From the NCBI GenBank assembly GCA_944322605.1, contig CALUPD010000001.1, forward strand, positions 124,001-188,000: a DNA stretch of 64,000 nt, in the 5' to 3' direction. Numbering within the stretch: position 1 is the first letter of the stretch; each line of letters starts with the position of its first letter. The stretch comes from an uncultured Bacteroidales bacterium (GTDB taxonomy: Bacteria > Bacteroidota > Bacteroidia > Bacteroidales > UBA932). Below are positions 44,261 through 53,527 of this stretch, piece after piece. The notes under the pieces were generated by a model that saw nothing but the letters and a program-made list of their open reading frames with translations, was not told where the DNA came from and did not search any database. Made by a program: the position numbers and the translations under genes.

Positions 44261-45364
44261 TCAGGAAAAAACGGAGCAGTACAGCCTGTAGGTTTCCATG
44301 ACCTCCCTGACATAATTTATGGTCTCCTTTCCGTTGAACCTGCCCAACCGGATGGCGTCGGTGGTATAGTATTCCCTGAGGTTCATAAGAGGTATGGATT
44401 TTTCGACATCGCTCCATGAATCCGGGTCGAGCCCGAGCGATTTTGTGAAATTGCGGCAGTCCCTTATCCGTGCTTCTCCCGCGTTGAACGACGCAAGGGT
44501 GAATTTTATAAGTTCTTCCCCTTCGAGTCCGTTGTCGGACAGCCTGTCTGATATGTCTTTGAGATAGAGAGTTCCGGCATGTATGTTCTGTTCCGGATCG
44601 AAGATGTTGTCTATCCCGTATGCTTGCGCTATGTTCGGCCTTATCTGCATGAGCCCCGTTGCTCCCCGGGATGATTCGACTCCCATGAAGAACCTCGATT
44701 CCTTCTGGATTATCGCGGCGATTATTTTCCAGTCCCATCCAAGGTACTTGCTGCTTTGTTCTTTTATGATTTCGTCGTAAGGGGATATCTGGGACAGTTT
44801 CCTGCGTTTGCGGTTATAGTCCGTCATGTATTTCCTGTAAAGGGCAGGGTATTCATTTCCTGACAAATATGCAGAGTTCCAATAATTCAGCAATTCCATG
44901 ATGCGGCTGTTCCCTTTCATGGTTATGTAGAAATTGCCTTTTATCCCGTCGTCGTTTTTCCCGGTTATTACATTGTCCGCGATGCGTTTGGGCAGGGTGT
45001 CTATGTCCATGTTCAGGACCAGTATGTCCGTATTCCCGTTAAGCAGGTTTTCCCAATGCGTGCTGTCGTTTTCATAAGGCCTTATGTCCATTTTCGCTCC
45101 TGCCCATTTCCCGAATTTTTTAAGAAGCTCGTATTGGAGGCCTATTCCGTTGGATTTCATGTACATGCTCCTGTTCATGGCTATTTCGCATTTCAGGGTG
45201 TCCGGAATCAGGCCGTGCGGGATTGCCCTGGCTTGCCAGGAATCATACTGTCCAAAGCCATGCACGTCCTTATAGATGCTCAGGTATGGCGAAGGGCGAT
45301 CAGCGCATGCAAGCATGAGTATGGCGGCTGTCAGCAGGACAGGTATGGAACGTGGTATTTTCAT
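44261..45364 (-). CDS. MltF-like membrane-bound lytic transglycosylase
   Basis: A 367-residue lipoprotein (lipobox LMLAC, Cys20). MltF proteins have a periplasmic solute-binding domain followed by a lytic transglycosylase. Here residues ~30-190 look like the solute-binding module, though shorter than the ~230 residues of E. coli MltF. Residues ~205-350 are the SLT domain: IIQKESRFFMGVESSRGATGLMQIRPNIAQAYGI contains the catalytic Glu and the GLMQI motif, and LASFNAGEARIRD matches the AYNAG motif. It cleaves peptidoglycan to 1,6-anhydromuropeptides. It lies 10 bases downstream of the porin gene and is probably co-transcribed. Confidence 0.88.
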   Translation of the reverse strand: MKIPRSIPVLLTAAILMLACADRPSPYLSIYKDVHGFGQYDSWQARAIPHGLIPDTLKCEIAMNRSMYMKSNGIGLQYELLKKFGKWAGAKMDIRPYENDSTHWENLLNGNTDILVLNMDIDTLPKRIADNVITGKNDDGIKGNFYITMKGNSRIMELLNYWNSAYLSGNEYPALYRKYMTDYNRKRRKLSQISPYDEIIKEQSSKYLGWDWKIIAAIIQKESRFFMGVESSRGATGLMQIRPNIAQAYGIDNIFDPEQNIHAGTLYLKDISDRLSDNGLEGEELIKFTLASFNAGEARIRDCRNFTKSLGLDPDSWSDVEKSIPLMNLREYYTTDAIRLGRFNGKETINYVREVMETYRLYCSVFS

Positions 45365-45374
45365 GCCTCCTGCG

Positions 45375-47825
45375 TTATTTGATATAGAACGGCCAATGTA
45401 TGCCTACCTTGAATGCGTGCTGGGATCTTATGTAATTATATGCCGAGAAATATTCCCTGTTGAACCACTGCTGGGACGCGTTCACGTATTTTACGAAAAT
45501 GGTAGCGCGCTTCCATTGCAGGTTGAGGAAGAAATCCATGTACGGGAAATTTCCTATCTCCCTTTCATTCTGCGACTGGAATACTCCGAGCGCGGGATTG
45601 TATGCAGGAATATAGTATTTCGTGTTGAAAATCATGTTCGCTCCTATTTGCGCCGTGAGGACGTTTTTGACCAAGTTGAACTCGAAATAATACCGCAGGT
45701 TGAGGGACAGCAGAGGCAATGACACGACGTTTCTGTCCGATGAAAGCTGGAAGAGTATCTTGTTGTCGAGATGCAGCTTCCATACAGTGAAATTTTTCTG
45801 GAGGTATGCCGACATCACGCTTACCGGAATGTTGCTCTGCCTGATTATTCCGAGAGTGTCGTAATATGTCTTCTGGTCTATAAGGGAGTATCCGAAAAAG
45901 GCTTTCAGCTTGTATCTCGGTATGTCGAGTTCCGCCTGCACTGAGGTGGTGGTTTCCTTATTGAAGTCGTTTGACCATCTGTAATGGTTCGAATAGTAGT
46001 AATTTTCATGCCATGACGGCCTCCGGCTTTCCAAATGGAAATTGGCTTTCAGGTGGATGCCCTGCGGGATAGGGAACATGGAGAACCTTGCGTTGACGTC
46101 TAAGTTGAAGTCGTTTGCCCTGTATCCTGCGAAATAATATTGCATGAAGGCGTCCCATGCGAAATATTTTTTCAATTGCCCTTCGGCCCCCGCATATGCG
46201 TACAGGTTGTTGTACGAGGAACTCCGTAGCTTTTCCATGAAGAATTCCGGCCTGAATGCGAAATTTTCTATGTACTGGTGCCCGACACCTGCGTTTATCC
46301 TTGAAATTATCGCGTCGCTGGCCCATGGCTGCACTTTTATGAACAGCTTGTTTTCAAGGCTCATGACTCTGACCGAGTCGTAGCTTGTCGTAGGATGTAT
46401 GAAATAATTGTCGTAAAAGCCGTATTCTACATCGTTCCCGGGATTTATGACGTCGGTGTATATCCTTTTGTAGGTGGAGAATTCCGCGCTGTGTCCGAAA
46501 TACGTGATTGTGCCTTCTCCGGCTTCGGACGTATCCGTCTTTTTCCAGCGGATAGGCAGCCCGTAAGAATGGTGTATGAAGCCTGTATGCCTTTTCAGGG
46601 TCGAGGACGCGTCCGACAGGTTTACGGCAAGGGTCCTTACATCCATGACGGTATCGGTAATGAACCACGGATCAGCCACGCCACCGTTTTCCGACCTCTT
46701 GACGCTTTGGTAAATGTATCCAGCCTGGGCGGTGTATCTTTTCCCCAGGTAGTTCAGGGTTATTGCCAGTGTCCTGTTGTCCGTGTCTTCCCTTTTCAGC
46801 ATTCCGTTCGAGCCGAACCTTTGGTAAAGCACGTTGAAGTTCAGTGCCGGCGTGATATTCTGCGTGCTCATGAATTTCACGTCGCTTTCTTCCTTTTCTG
46901 TATTGGCGAACAGCGTTCCCCAGTATGCAAGTTCGGTGTGCGGCGTTTTCGTGTTGTAGAAAGGCATCGTCTGCGGCGTGTACGAATACATCAGATATGG
47001 GCTGAAAAATTCGAAATCCCTCATCTCCTGCCTTTTGAAATAGTTTGCCGATAATGTGGCCGAGCCTATCACCCCGAGGTATACCGCGTCCACGTCGTCC
47101 CTTTGGAACGGGTATTCGCTATAGTAGTAGTTGGCAGTCGTATCTATTTCCTGAAATGTCATTTCATTGAAATAGTCGTTGTTCGTCCATTTGATTATCC
47201 TTTTGTATTTTAGGGAGTCCGGGACGGCCGGCGATTCGAGGATCCTCGGTTTGGAAGCCCTTATGCTGTCTTTTATGTACCTTATGCTGTCCTTGACGTA
47301 TTTTATGCTGTCCTGCCTGGCCCATCTTTTAATCATGAGGCTGTCCCTGAATGCGTTCCTTGCGGTCTTGGCACTGTCCCTCTTGTATTTTCTAAGTTCT
47401 TTGGGGGTTAGTTTTGCAAGGCTGTCGGCATGCGCTTTCATGATGCTGTCGGCCCTGGCTATGCTGTCCGCTGCGGCAATGGCGATGCTGTCAAGGACTG
47501 CGAGGCTGTCGGAAGCAGCGGCAAGGCTGTCTGCCGTGATCGCGGAGTCCGCTGCAGGAAGGCTGTTGGAAAGGAACGCGCTGCCAGCGGCGGAGGATGA
47601 ATCTTTTTGTATGAAAATTTCAGGATTAGCAGTATCTTTGGCTTCCATTACCGGGCTGCCGACGGAATCCCTGCCTGCCGCGATGCTCTCGTCTGGCAAT
47701 GGCGGCTGCGTGAAGAACCGCGTGCCGGTTTCGGCCGCCTCGGCGTTGCGCGAGGATAGAGCCACGGCTGCCGCGAAAGCGCATAACGATAATATGAAGT
47801 ATATTTTTAGTTTTCCTGATTTCAT
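45375..47825 (-). CDS. Porin_10-type outer-membrane protein with Asp-Ser repeat segment
   Basis: 816 residues with a signal peptide (residues 1-30). Residues ~90-215 form a low-complexity stretch in which the dipeptide DS recurs every 5-8 residues (ADSLAAASDSLAVLDSIAI, RDSLMIKRWARQDSIKY, KDSIRYIKDSIRASK). The remaining ~590 residues are a beta barrel with alternating strands and a final aromatic strand (FKVGIHWPFYIK). Features such as NDYFNEMTFQEIDTT and LGVIGSATLSANYF fit the Bacteroidota putative porin family. Solute unknown. It precedes the MltF-like gene. Confidence 0.8.
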   Translation of the reverse strand: MKSGKLKIYFILSLCAFAAAVALSSRNAEAAETGTRFFTQPPLPDESIAAGRDSVGSPVMEAKDTANPEIFIQKDSSSAAGSAFLSNSLPAADSAITADSLAAASDSLAVLDSIAIAAADSIARADSIMKAHADSLAKLTPKELRKYKRDSAKTARNAFRDSLMIKRWARQDSIKYVKDSIRYIKDSIRASKPRILESPAVPDSLKYKRIIKWTNNDYFNEMTFQEIDTTANYYYSEYPFQRDDVDAVYLGVIGSATLSANYFKRQEMRDFEFFSPYLMYSYTPQTMPFYNTKTPHTELAYWGTLFANTEKEESDVKFMSTQNITPALNFNVLYQRFGSNGMLKREDTDNRTLAITLNYLGKRYTAQAGYIYQSVKRSENGGVADPWFITDTVMDVRTLAVNLSDASSTLKRHTGFIHHSYGLPIRWKKTDTSEAGEGTITYFGHSAEFSTYKRIYTDVINPGNDVEYGFYDNYFIHPTTSYDSVRVMSLENKLFIKVQPWASDAIISRINAGVGHQYIENFAFRPEFFMEKLRSSSYNNLYAYAGAEGQLKKYFAWDAFMQYYFAGYRANDFNLDVNARFSMFPIPQGIHLKANFHLESRRPSWHENYYYSNHYRWSNDFNKETTTSVQAELDIPRYKLKAFFGYSLIDQKTYYDTLGIIRQSNIPVSVMSAYLQKNFTVWKLHLDNKILFQLSSDRNVVSLPLLSLNLRYYFEFNLVKNVLTAQIGANMIFNTKYYIPAYNPALGVFQSQNEREIGNFPYMDFFLNLQWKRATIFVKYVNASQQWFNREYFSAYNYIRSQHAFKVGIHWPFYIK

Positions 47826-47836
47826 AATATAATCGG

Positions 47837-47844
47837 CAAATATA
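47837..47844 (-). promoter_or_regulatory. -7 box of the porin gene
   Basis: TATATTTG on the minus strand matches TAnnTTTG and lies 12-19 bases upstream of the ATG at 47825. Confidence 0.5.
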
Positions 47845-47896
47845 CATTTTTTGGCCGAAGATTTGCGAATCGGTATACAAATCCAATAAAATTTAT

Positions 47897-48265
47897 ATGA
47901 AAGCTGTTTTAACCGTATTGTTCCTGATAATATCGAATATTTTCATGACATTCGCATGGTACGGGCATCTCAAGCTTCAGGAAATGAAGATCTCGTCCAA
48001 CTGGCCGCTTATAGCGGTGATTTTCTTTTCATGGGGGATAGCCTTGTTCGAATACATGTTCCAGGTGCCTGCCAACCGCATAGGGTTTTCGGGCAACGGA
48101 GGCCCCTTCTCATTATTGCAGCTTAAAGTCATGCAAGAGGTGATTACTCTCGTAATTTTTTGTATTTTTACAAAAATTTTCTTTAACGGGGAAACTCTGC
48201 AATGGAATCATTTCGTGGCTTTCGCCCTTTTGGTCCTTGCGGTGTATTTCGTGTTTATGAAGTAA
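47897..48265 (+). CDS. DUF486 small multidrug-resistance-like membrane protein
   Basis: 122 residues with four hydrophobic helices (residues ~3-22, 36-56, 68-95, 100-120) and the sequence FAWYGHLKLQEMKISSNW between the first two, matching DUF486 (a DMT/SMR-like family). The conserved EYMFQVPANRIGF and LQLKVMQEVITL are also family-like. Length is standard for the family. It is 23 bases upstream of ftcD on the same strand, so it may be part of the hut transcript. A transport role is not established. Confidence 0.85.
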   Translation: MKAVLTVLFLIISNIFMTFAWYGHLKLQEMKISSNWPLIAVIFFSWGIALFEYMFQVPANRIGFSGNGGPFSLLQLKVMQEVITLVIFCIFTKIFFNGETLQWNHFVAFALLVLAVYFVFMK

Positions 48266-48288
48266 ATGGATAATAAAATATTGAATAG

Positions 48289-49992
48289 ATGAAAAAAAGA
48301 TTGGTAGAATGCGTCCCTAATTTCAGCGAAGGGCGCGATATGGCTGTAATCGATCAGATTACTTCGGAAATAAAATCCGTAGAAGGCGTTTCTTTGTTAA
48401 ACGTGGATCCCGGGTTTGCGACCAACAGGACGGTCGTTACCTTCATAGGCGAGCCTGAGCTGGTATGCGAGGCTGCTTTCAAGGCAGTTGCAAAAGCCAA
48501 GGAACTTATAGACATGAGAGGCCATCACGGAGAGCATCCTCGCATGGGGGCTACCGACGTATGTCCTTTGGTTCCGGTAGCGAACATAACCATGGAAGAA
48601 ACCGTGGAATACGCCAGGTCCTTGGCGAAAAGGATAGGCGAAGAGCTTTCGATACCTGTCTATTGCTACGAATCGGCAGCTACTTCTCCTGCAAGGAAGA
48701 ACCTCGCGGTAGTGCGTGCCGGAGAATACGAAGGCCTTGCAAAGAAATTCGAAGATCCTAAAATGCAGCCTGATTTCGGCCCTGCCGTTTTGGACGAGTC
48801 GGTCGCAAAAAGCGGAGCTACGGCAGTCGGCGCAAGGGATTTCCTGCTTGCAGTGAACTATAACCTGAATACCACGTCCACAAGGAGGGCCAACGCCATC
48901 GCTTTCGACGTGCGTGAAAAAGGGCGTGTAAAGAGGGAAGGCAATCCTATAACGGGAAAGAAAGTTCTTGACGAAAACGGAAAGGAAGTCTACATACCTG
49001 GCACTTTGAAAGGTACAAAGGCCATAGGCTGGTTCATAAAGGAATACGGGATAGCCCAGGTTTCCATGAATATTACTGACATGTACGCCACACCTCTCCA
49101 TAAGGCGTTCGAAGAAGTTTCCGCAAAAGCCGCCGCAAGGGGCGTGCGCGTTACCGGAACTGAAATAGTCGGCCTCGTGCCTAAGAAGGTGCTTGTCGAT
49201 GCCGGTAAATATTTCCTTGCGAAGCAGCAGCGTTCCGCAGGCATATCGGAAAGCGAAATCATAAAGATCGCTGTCAAGTCCCTCGGATTGGACGACCTTT
49301 GCCCGTTCAAGCCTGAAGAAAAGGTGATCGAATACCTTATCGCCGACAAGTCCGAAAAGCTGGTGGACATGACATGCTCCGGATTCGCAGAAGAAACGGC
49401 CAGCGAATCTCCGGCTCCAGGCGGCGGATCCGTTTCGGCCTACATGGGAGCCTTGGGAGCCGCTCTCGGCACGATGGTCGCCAACCTGTCCGCCCATAAG
49501 CCCGGCTGGGACGAAAAATGGGAGTTCTTCGCAAAATATGCAGAGGAAGGCCATGCCATAATGGAAGAGCTTCTGCATCTTGTAGACGAGGACACGGCGG
49601 CATTCAATGAAATAATGGGCGTATTCGCAATGCCGAAATCCACTCCTGAAGAAAAGGCGGCAAGGGCCGCCGCTATGGAAAAAGCTACGCTTTATGCGAC
49701 GGAAGTTCCTTTGAGGACCATGAAATGCGCATTCAGCGCGTTCCCTGTGCTTGAAGCCATGGTAGAGTCCGGAAATCCTAATTCGGTATCCGACGCGGGC
49801 GTCGGCGCGCTTGCCGTGAGGGCGGCTGTATTGGGAGCAATGCTGAATGTCAAGATAAACGCGGCAGGCCTTAAAGACAGGCAGGCTGCCGACAGCTTGG
49901 TCGGCCAGGCGAACGAAATTGCCGAAAAGGCAAAAGCCAAAGAAGCCGAACTGATGGAAAAGGTAGAAAAAATCATTATGGGAAATAAATAA
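48289..49992 (+). CDS. ftcD: glutamate formimidoyltransferase / formimidotetrahydrofolate cyclodeaminase fusion
   Basis: A 567-residue bifunctional protein. Residues ~1-330 are the formimidoyltransferase (VECVPNFSEGRDMAVIDQI, GHHGEHPRMGATDVCPLVP, STRRANAIAFDVREKGR), which moves the formimino group from formiminoglutamate to tetrahydrofolate. Residues ~365-560 are the cyclodeaminase (ASESPAPGGGSVSAYMGALGAALGTMVANLS), which closes the ring to 5,10-methenyl-tetrahydrofolate with release of ammonia. The same fusion exists in mammals. It is the first enzyme gene of the hut operon and completes histidine breakdown to glutamate without HutG or HutF. Confidence 0.95.
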   Translation: MKKRLVECVPNFSEGRDMAVIDQITSEIKSVEGVSLLNVDPGFATNRTVVTFIGEPELVCEAAFKAVAKAKELIDMRGHHGEHPRMGATDVCPLVPVANITMEETVEYARSLAKRIGEELSIPVYCYESAATSPARKNLAVVRAGEYEGLAKKFEDPKMQPDFGPAVLDESVAKSGATAVGARDFLLAVNYNLNTTSTRRANAIAFDVREKGRVKREGNPITGKKVLDENGKEVYIPGTLKGTKAIGWFIKEYGIAQVSMNITDMYATPLHKAFEEVSAKAAARGVRVTGTEIVGLVPKKVLVDAGKYFLAKQQRSAGISESEIIKIAVKSLGLDDLCPFKPEEKVIEYLIADKSEKLVDMTCSGFAEETASESPAPGGGSVSAYMGALGAALGTMVANLSAHKPGWDEKWEFFAKYAEEGHAIMEELLHLVDEDTAAFNEIMGVFAMPKSTPEEKAARAAAMEKATLYATEVPLRTMKCAFSAFPVLEAMVESGNPNSVSDAGVGALAVRAAVLGAMLNVKINAAGLKDRQAADSLVGQANEIAEKAKAKEAELMEKVEKIIMGNK

Positions 49993-49999
49993 ATTCGAT

Positions 50000-52012
50000 A
50001 TGTCAGAACTTACAGATTTTCAAAAAGAAATATTGGCCGGGATTCCCGATGTCCTTCCTCCTTTGAAACCGTATGACGAATCCGTCAACCACGCTCCGAA
50101 AAGAAAGGACATACTTTCTCCGGCAGAAAAGAAGCTTGCCTTGAGGAACGCCCTCAGGTACTTCGACCCGAAGCACCATGCGGCCCTTATCCCTGAATTC
50201 ATGGATGAACTGAAGAAATACGGGCGCATATACATGTACAGGCTCAGGCCGGATTATAAGATATATGCGCGTCCGATAGATGACTATCCTCACAAGTCCA
50301 GGAAGGCGGCTGCGATAATGATGATGATAAACAATAATCTCGACAACGCGGTAGCGCAGCATCCGCACGAGCTTATAACATACGGCGGAAACGGGGCAGT
50401 GTTCCAGAACTGGGCGCAGTACAGGCTTACGATGCAGCTTCTTGCGCAAATGACGGACAACCAGACTCTCGTGATGTATTCAGGACATCCTCTCGGACTG
50501 TTCCCTTCTCATGAAAACGCACCGAGGGTCATAGTCACCAACGGAATGGTCATCCCTAATTATTCCAAGCAGGACGACTGGGAACGTTTCAACGCGCTCG
50601 GTGTTTCCCAGTACGGGCAGATGACGGCAGGCTCGTACATGTACATAGGCCCGCAGGGCATCGTGCACGGAACTACCATAACCGTGCTTAACGCCGCAAG
50701 GATGCATTCGTCTGAAAACGGCTCGATAGGCGGGAAGCTGTTCGTTTCTTCCGGGCTTGGAGGAATGTCGGGGGCACAGCCTAAGGCGGCGGTGATAGCC
50801 GGCGTTGTAGGGGTGATCGCGGAAATAAACCCGAAAGCTGTCCATACGCGTTATTCGCAGGGCTGGGTCGACGAAGTATATACCTCCCTTGACGAACTCA
50901 TTCCGCGCATACGCAAGGCTGTTGCTGGCAAGGAAGCGGTTTCCCTTGCATATCAGGGCAACATAGTCGATTTGTGGGAAAGGCTCGTGGAAGAGGATAT
51001 GAAAGTGGACCTCGGTTCGGACCAGACTTCGCTTCATAATCCTTGGGCAGGCGGGTATTATCCTGCCGGGTTTACGTTCGAGCAGTCCAACGAAATGATG
51101 GCCAACGATCCTGAAAGGTTCAAGAAAGAAGTGCAGGCTTCGCTCAGAAGGCAGATAGCCGCGATAAACAAGCTTGCCGCGAAAGGCATGTATTTCTTCG
51201 ATTACGGCAACGCATTCCTTCTGGAATCTTCCCGCGCCGGCGCGGATGTCATGAAAGCCGACGGCTCGTTCAAATATCCTTCTTATGTTCAGGACATAAT
51301 GGGACCTATGTTCTTCGATTACGGCTTCGGGCCTTTCAGGTGGGTATGCTCTTCATGCGATCCTGAAGACCTTGCCAAGACGGACATGATAGCCACGGAA
51401 GTCCTTGAGGAAATCGCCAAGACTGCGCCGGCAGATATTATCGGCCAGCTGAACGACAATATACACTGGATAAAGGAAGCAGGCAAGAACCATCTTGTGG
51501 TAGGCTCGCAGGCCCGCATCCTTTATGCGGATTGCGAAGGCCGCACGAAGATCGCCCTCGCTTTCAACAAGGCCATAAGGGACGGCGTGCTTTCGGCGCC
51601 TGTTGTTCTCGGCCGCGACCATCACGACGTGTCAGGAACGGATTCGCCTTACAGGGAAACCTCGAATATCTATGACGGTTCGAGCTTTACGGCAGACATG
51701 GCCGTGCAGAATGTCATAGGCGACTCTTTCAGGGGGGCGACCTGGGTGTCTCTCCATAACGGCGGCGGCGTCGGCTGGGGAGAAGTCATAAACGGAGGCT
51801 TCGGAATGGTCATAGACGGAAGCGAACAGGCTGAAAGGAATATCAGGATGATGCTCCATTGGGACGTGAACAACGGAATCTCCCGCAGGAGCTGGGCCCG
51901 CAACAAAGGGGCGATGGATGCCATAAGGCGTGAAATGGAGCGTACTCCGGAACTCAAGGTGACAATGCCTAATCTCGTGGAGGATTCTTTGATAGAGTCT
52001 TTGGAATTTTAA
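50000..52012 (+). CDS. hutU: urocanate hydratase
   Basis: A 670-residue NAD-dependent hydratase converting urocanate to 4-imidazolone-5-propionate. Signatures: ITYGGNGAVFQNWAQYRL, TLVMYSGHPLGLFPS, VTNGMVIPNYS, SAGQ-like SSGLGGMSGAQPKAA, SLHNPWAGGYYPAG, and HNGGGVGWGEVINGGFGMVIDGS near the end. Proteobacterial HutU is about 555 residues; the extra ~100 residues here are in the N-terminal ~60 and internal parts and are characteristic of the Bacteroidota/animal-type long form. It lies 7 bases after ftcD and 11 before hutH. Confidence 0.96.
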   Translation: MSELTDFQKEILAGIPDVLPPLKPYDESVNHAPKRKDILSPAEKKLALRNALRYFDPKHHAALIPEFMDELKKYGRIYMYRLRPDYKIYARPIDDYPHKSRKAAAIMMMINNNLDNAVAQHPHELITYGGNGAVFQNWAQYRLTMQLLAQMTDNQTLVMYSGHPLGLFPSHENAPRVIVTNGMVIPNYSKQDDWERFNALGVSQYGQMTAGSYMYIGPQGIVHGTTITVLNAARMHSSENGSIGGKLFVSSGLGGMSGAQPKAAVIAGVVGVIAEINPKAVHTRYSQGWVDEVYTSLDELIPRIRKAVAGKEAVSLAYQGNIVDLWERLVEEDMKVDLGSDQTSLHNPWAGGYYPAGFTFEQSNEMMANDPERFKKEVQASLRRQIAAINKLAAKGMYFFDYGNAFLLESSRAGADVMKADGSFKYPSYVQDIMGPMFFDYGFGPFRWVCSSCDPEDLAKTDMIATEVLEEIAKTAPADIIGQLNDNIHWIKEAGKNHLVVGSQARILYADCEGRTKIALAFNKAIRDGVLSAPVVLGRDHHDVSGTDSPYRETSNIYDGSSFTADMAVQNVIGDSFRGATWVSLHNGGGVGWGEVINGGFGMVIDGSEQAERNIRMMLHWDVNNGISRRSWARNKGAMDAIRREMERTPELKVTMPNLVEDSLIESLEF

Positions 52013-52023
52013 ATTTTGCAAAC

Positions 52024-53511
52024 ATGGAAATTCATTACATATCATCAGAGAAGATAACCGTCGAACAGGTTGCCCGCATTATTGAGAGCGGAATGATGAT
52101 AGCTCTCAGCGAGGACGCGAAAAGAAGGGTCGTCGAATGCAGGGAATACCTCGACAGAAAAATCGAAACTTCGAAAGAACCCGTGTACGGGATTACTACA
52201 GGATTCGGTTCGTTGTGCAATGTCTCCATAGACAAGGATTCATTGTCCGATCTTCAAAGGAATCTCGTCATGTCGCATTCCTGCGGCATGGGAGACGAAG
52301 TCCCTGCCGAAATCGTAAGGTACATGCTCTTCCTTAAAATACAGTCTTTGTGCTATGGCTATTCGGGAGTGCAGCTCTCGACGGTGGAAAGGCTCGTCGA
52401 ATTCTTCAATAAGGGGATAGTTCCTGTGGTGTACCAGCAAGGCTCTCTCGGAGCTTCCGGGGACCTCGCTCCTCTTGCCAACATGTGCCTGCCTCTTCTT
52501 GGTTTGGGCGAAGCATGGCTTGACGGCGAAAGGATCACTGGAAAGGAACTCAACAGGCGAATGGGATGGGAGCCTGTAAGGCTTGCTTCCAAGGAAGGGC
52601 TCGCCTTGCTTAACGGCACACAGTTCATGTCCGCGTATTCCGTATGGAACCTCATACGCGCGAAGAGGCTTTCGGCATGGGCGGACAGGATCGCGGCAAT
52701 GAGCATAGACGCCTTCGACGGCAGGATAAGCCCGTTCCTCATGCCTATCCATACGATTAGGGCCCATAAAGGCCAGATCGATACGGCAAGGAACATATAT
52801 GAACTGCTTCAGGGCTCGGAAATAATATTAAGGCATAAGGAACACGTTCAGGACCCTTATTCTTTCAGATGCGTGCCGCAAGTGCACGGGGCCGTGAAGG
52901 ATACCATCGATCATGTCGAGAAAGTGGTTACAACGGAAATAAACAGCGCGACTGATAATCCTGTTGTCGTGCCGGAAGAAGACATGATCATTTCCGGCGG
53001 CAATTTCCACGGGGAACCTCTTGCCCTTGTCAACGATTTCCTTGCGATAGCATTGTCCGAACTTGCAAGCATCTCTCAGCAGAGGATGTACCAGCTTATT
53101 TCAGGAAAGAGGGGATTGCCTTCGTTCCTTGTAGCAAAGCCGGGGCTTAACAGCGGTTTCATGATACCTCAGTATGCGGCCGCTTCCATCGTAAGCCAGA
53201 ACAAGCAATATTCGACGCCGGCGTCGGTCGATTCGATAGAATCGTCACTCGGGCAGGAAGACCATGTCAGCATGGGAGCCAATGCCGCGACCAAATGCGC
53301 CAAGGTGGTTGTCAATGCATACGAAGTTCTCGGAATAGAACTTATGGCATCTACCCAGGCACTTGAATTCAGGAGGCCTTTGAAGAGTTCCCCTGCAATA
53401 GAAGACCTGTTTGCACGCTACAGGGAAGTGGTTCCTTTCGTCGATGTGGACAGGGTCATGTATTCGGACATGGCGAAATCGGTGGAATTCTTGAAAAAGA
53501 ACGATTTCTGA
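52024..53511 (+). CDS. hutH: histidine ammonia-lyase
   Basis: A 495-residue lyase converting histidine to urocanate and ammonia. Ala144-Ser145-Gly146 (GSLGASGDLAPLA) cyclise to the MIO electrophile. Tyr55 in VYGITTGFG is the catalytic base region, and the C-terminal SGRKGLPSFL-like segment (ISGKRGLPSFL), QYAAASIVSQNK and EDHVSMGANAATK are typical. Length is normal. It acts first in the pathway although it is third in the operon. Cytoplasmic. Confidence 0.96.
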   Translation: MEIHYISSEKITVEQVARIIESGMMIALSEDAKRRVVECREYLDRKIETSKEPVYGITTGFGSLCNVSIDKDSLSDLQRNLVMSHSCGMGDEVPAEIVRYMLFLKIQSLCYGYSGVQLSTVERLVEFFNKGIVPVVYQQGSLGASGDLAPLANMCLPLLGLGEAWLDGERITGKELNRRMGWEPVRLASKEGLALLNGTQFMSAYSVWNLIRAKRLSAWADRIAAMSIDAFDGRISPFLMPIHTIRAHKGQIDTARNIYELLQGSEIILRHKEHVQDPYSFRCVPQVHGAVKDTIDHVEKVVTTEINSATDNPVVVPEEDMIISGGNFHGEPLALVNDFLAIALSELASISQQRMYQLISGKRGLPSFLVAKPGLNSGFMIPQYAAASIVSQNKQYSTPASVDSIESSLGQEDHVSMGANAATKCAKVVVNAYEVLGIELMASTQALEFRRPLKSSPAIEDLFARYREVVPFVDVDRVMYSDMAKSVEFLKKNDF

Positions 53512-53527
53512 GAAATATTCATTACGG

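Noticed and set aside
44037-44291. An 84-residue open frame after the DUF4293 gene
   Set aside because: No recognisable motif, uneven composition, and it ends inside the MltF-like gene on the other strand.
48397-49578. A 393-residue antisense open frame inside ftcD
   Set aside because: The sense frame is a well-known bifunctional enzyme.
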